Assembly: GCA_017507285.1 (NCBI GenBank)
Contig: JAFWBF010000042.1
Coordinates: 1-23,901 of the forward strand
DNA length: 23,901 bases
Reading direction: 5' to 3'
From: Bacteroidales bacterium
GTDB taxonomy: Bacteria; Bacteroidota; Bacteroidia; Bacteroidales; P3
The position numbers and the translations under genes are program-made. Numbering within the stretch: the stretch's first letter is position 1; the number at the start of each line of letters is the position of its first letter. The notes under the pieces were generated by a model that made no database searches, had not been told where the DNA came from, and worked only from the letters and a program-made list of their open reading frames with translations. Positions 23,780 through 23,901 of the stretch are shown here, piece by piece.

Positions 23780-23901
23780 ATGAAACGAACAATAGCCATA
23801 ACATTCCTAGTTCTTGCCAATGCTATCATATTGGTACATGCTGTTGTTCCCCACCACCACCATTATCATGACGATATTTATTATATTCATAATCATGCTG
23901 A
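23780..23901 (+). CDS. His-rich exported protein, N-terminal part (DUF6769-like), runs off the window
   Basis: Forty codons are visible: MKRTIAITFLVLANAIILVH, then AVVPHHHHYHDD and further His and Tyr. A short basic N-terminus and a hydrophobic helix form a signal peptide or membrane anchor, followed by a dense His cluster likely to bind metal ions (Zn, Cu, Ni or Co). The VHxVVPHHHH arrangement recalls a Bacteroidota family that I remember as DUF6769, often found beside metal-efflux or TonB-receptor genes; that recall is moderate. The gene continues beyond the window, so length and neighbours are unknown. Confidence 0.75.
   Translation, partial: MKRTIAITFLVLANAIILVHAVVPHHHHYHDDIYYIHNHA

Overview
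The window is chromosomal DNA from a member of the Bacteroidota, most likely order Bacteroidales. This rests on the promoter style (TTTG, a spacer of about 19 bp, then TAnnTTTG, with no clear Shine-Dalgarno sequences), on gene content typical of that group (RNase G next to HU and a 29-residue COX24/mS38-like protein, a patatin-BamA-like protein, an M13 lipoprotein peptidase, a glycogen synthase-phosphorylase fusion, a His-rich DUF6769-like protein) and on the protein sequences themselves. Most genes lie on the minus strand. The 2-7 kb part and the start of the window are AT-rich; the 9.4-18.3 kb part is visibly richer in GC.

Layout. 1-306 (+) is the 3' end of an NhaC-type antiporter gene broken by an in-frame TAG. 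358-1788 (-) encodes a RecD-like helicase. 1899-2920 (-) is a two-gene unit, a TPR-like protein followed by secG, with promoter and terminator. rpmH (L34) diverges from it at 3152-3298 (+). 3412-5485 (-) holds HU, the tiny mS38-like gene and RNase G. 5845-9000 (-) is an AddA-like helicase-nuclease. 9450-11498 (-) is a PepO-type lipoprotein peptidase with its own promoter and terminator. 12177-18310 (-) reads as one operon: ruvB, hutI, patatin-like phospholipase/barrel, LolD-like ATPase, rlmB, terminator. 19379-23608 (-) is a single giant gene joining a eukaryote-type glycogen synthase (GT3) to an alpha-glucan phosphorylase (GT35). A His-rich small protein starts at 23780 (+) and runs off the end.

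How the genes work together. Translation and RNA maturation (rpmH, mS38-like, rng, rlmB), DNA repair and recombination (RecD-like, AddA-like, ruvB, HU) and envelope functions (secG, PepO-like, patatin-barrel, LolD-like) dominate; glycogen turnover is packed into one polypeptide. No integrase, transposase, tRNA, rRNA or cas gene was seen.

The most unusual content is in the intergenic spaces. Three of them (9204-9351, 11689-12008, 18857-19063) are built of degenerate tandem units whose spacing stays at 22 or 23 bp while the unit sequence changes along the array. The middle array is also a 255-bp inverted repeat whose unit pairs all share one centre at 11881, and it shares units with the array on the other side of the pepO-like gene. 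These look like members of one minisatellite/MITE-like family; their function is unknown.
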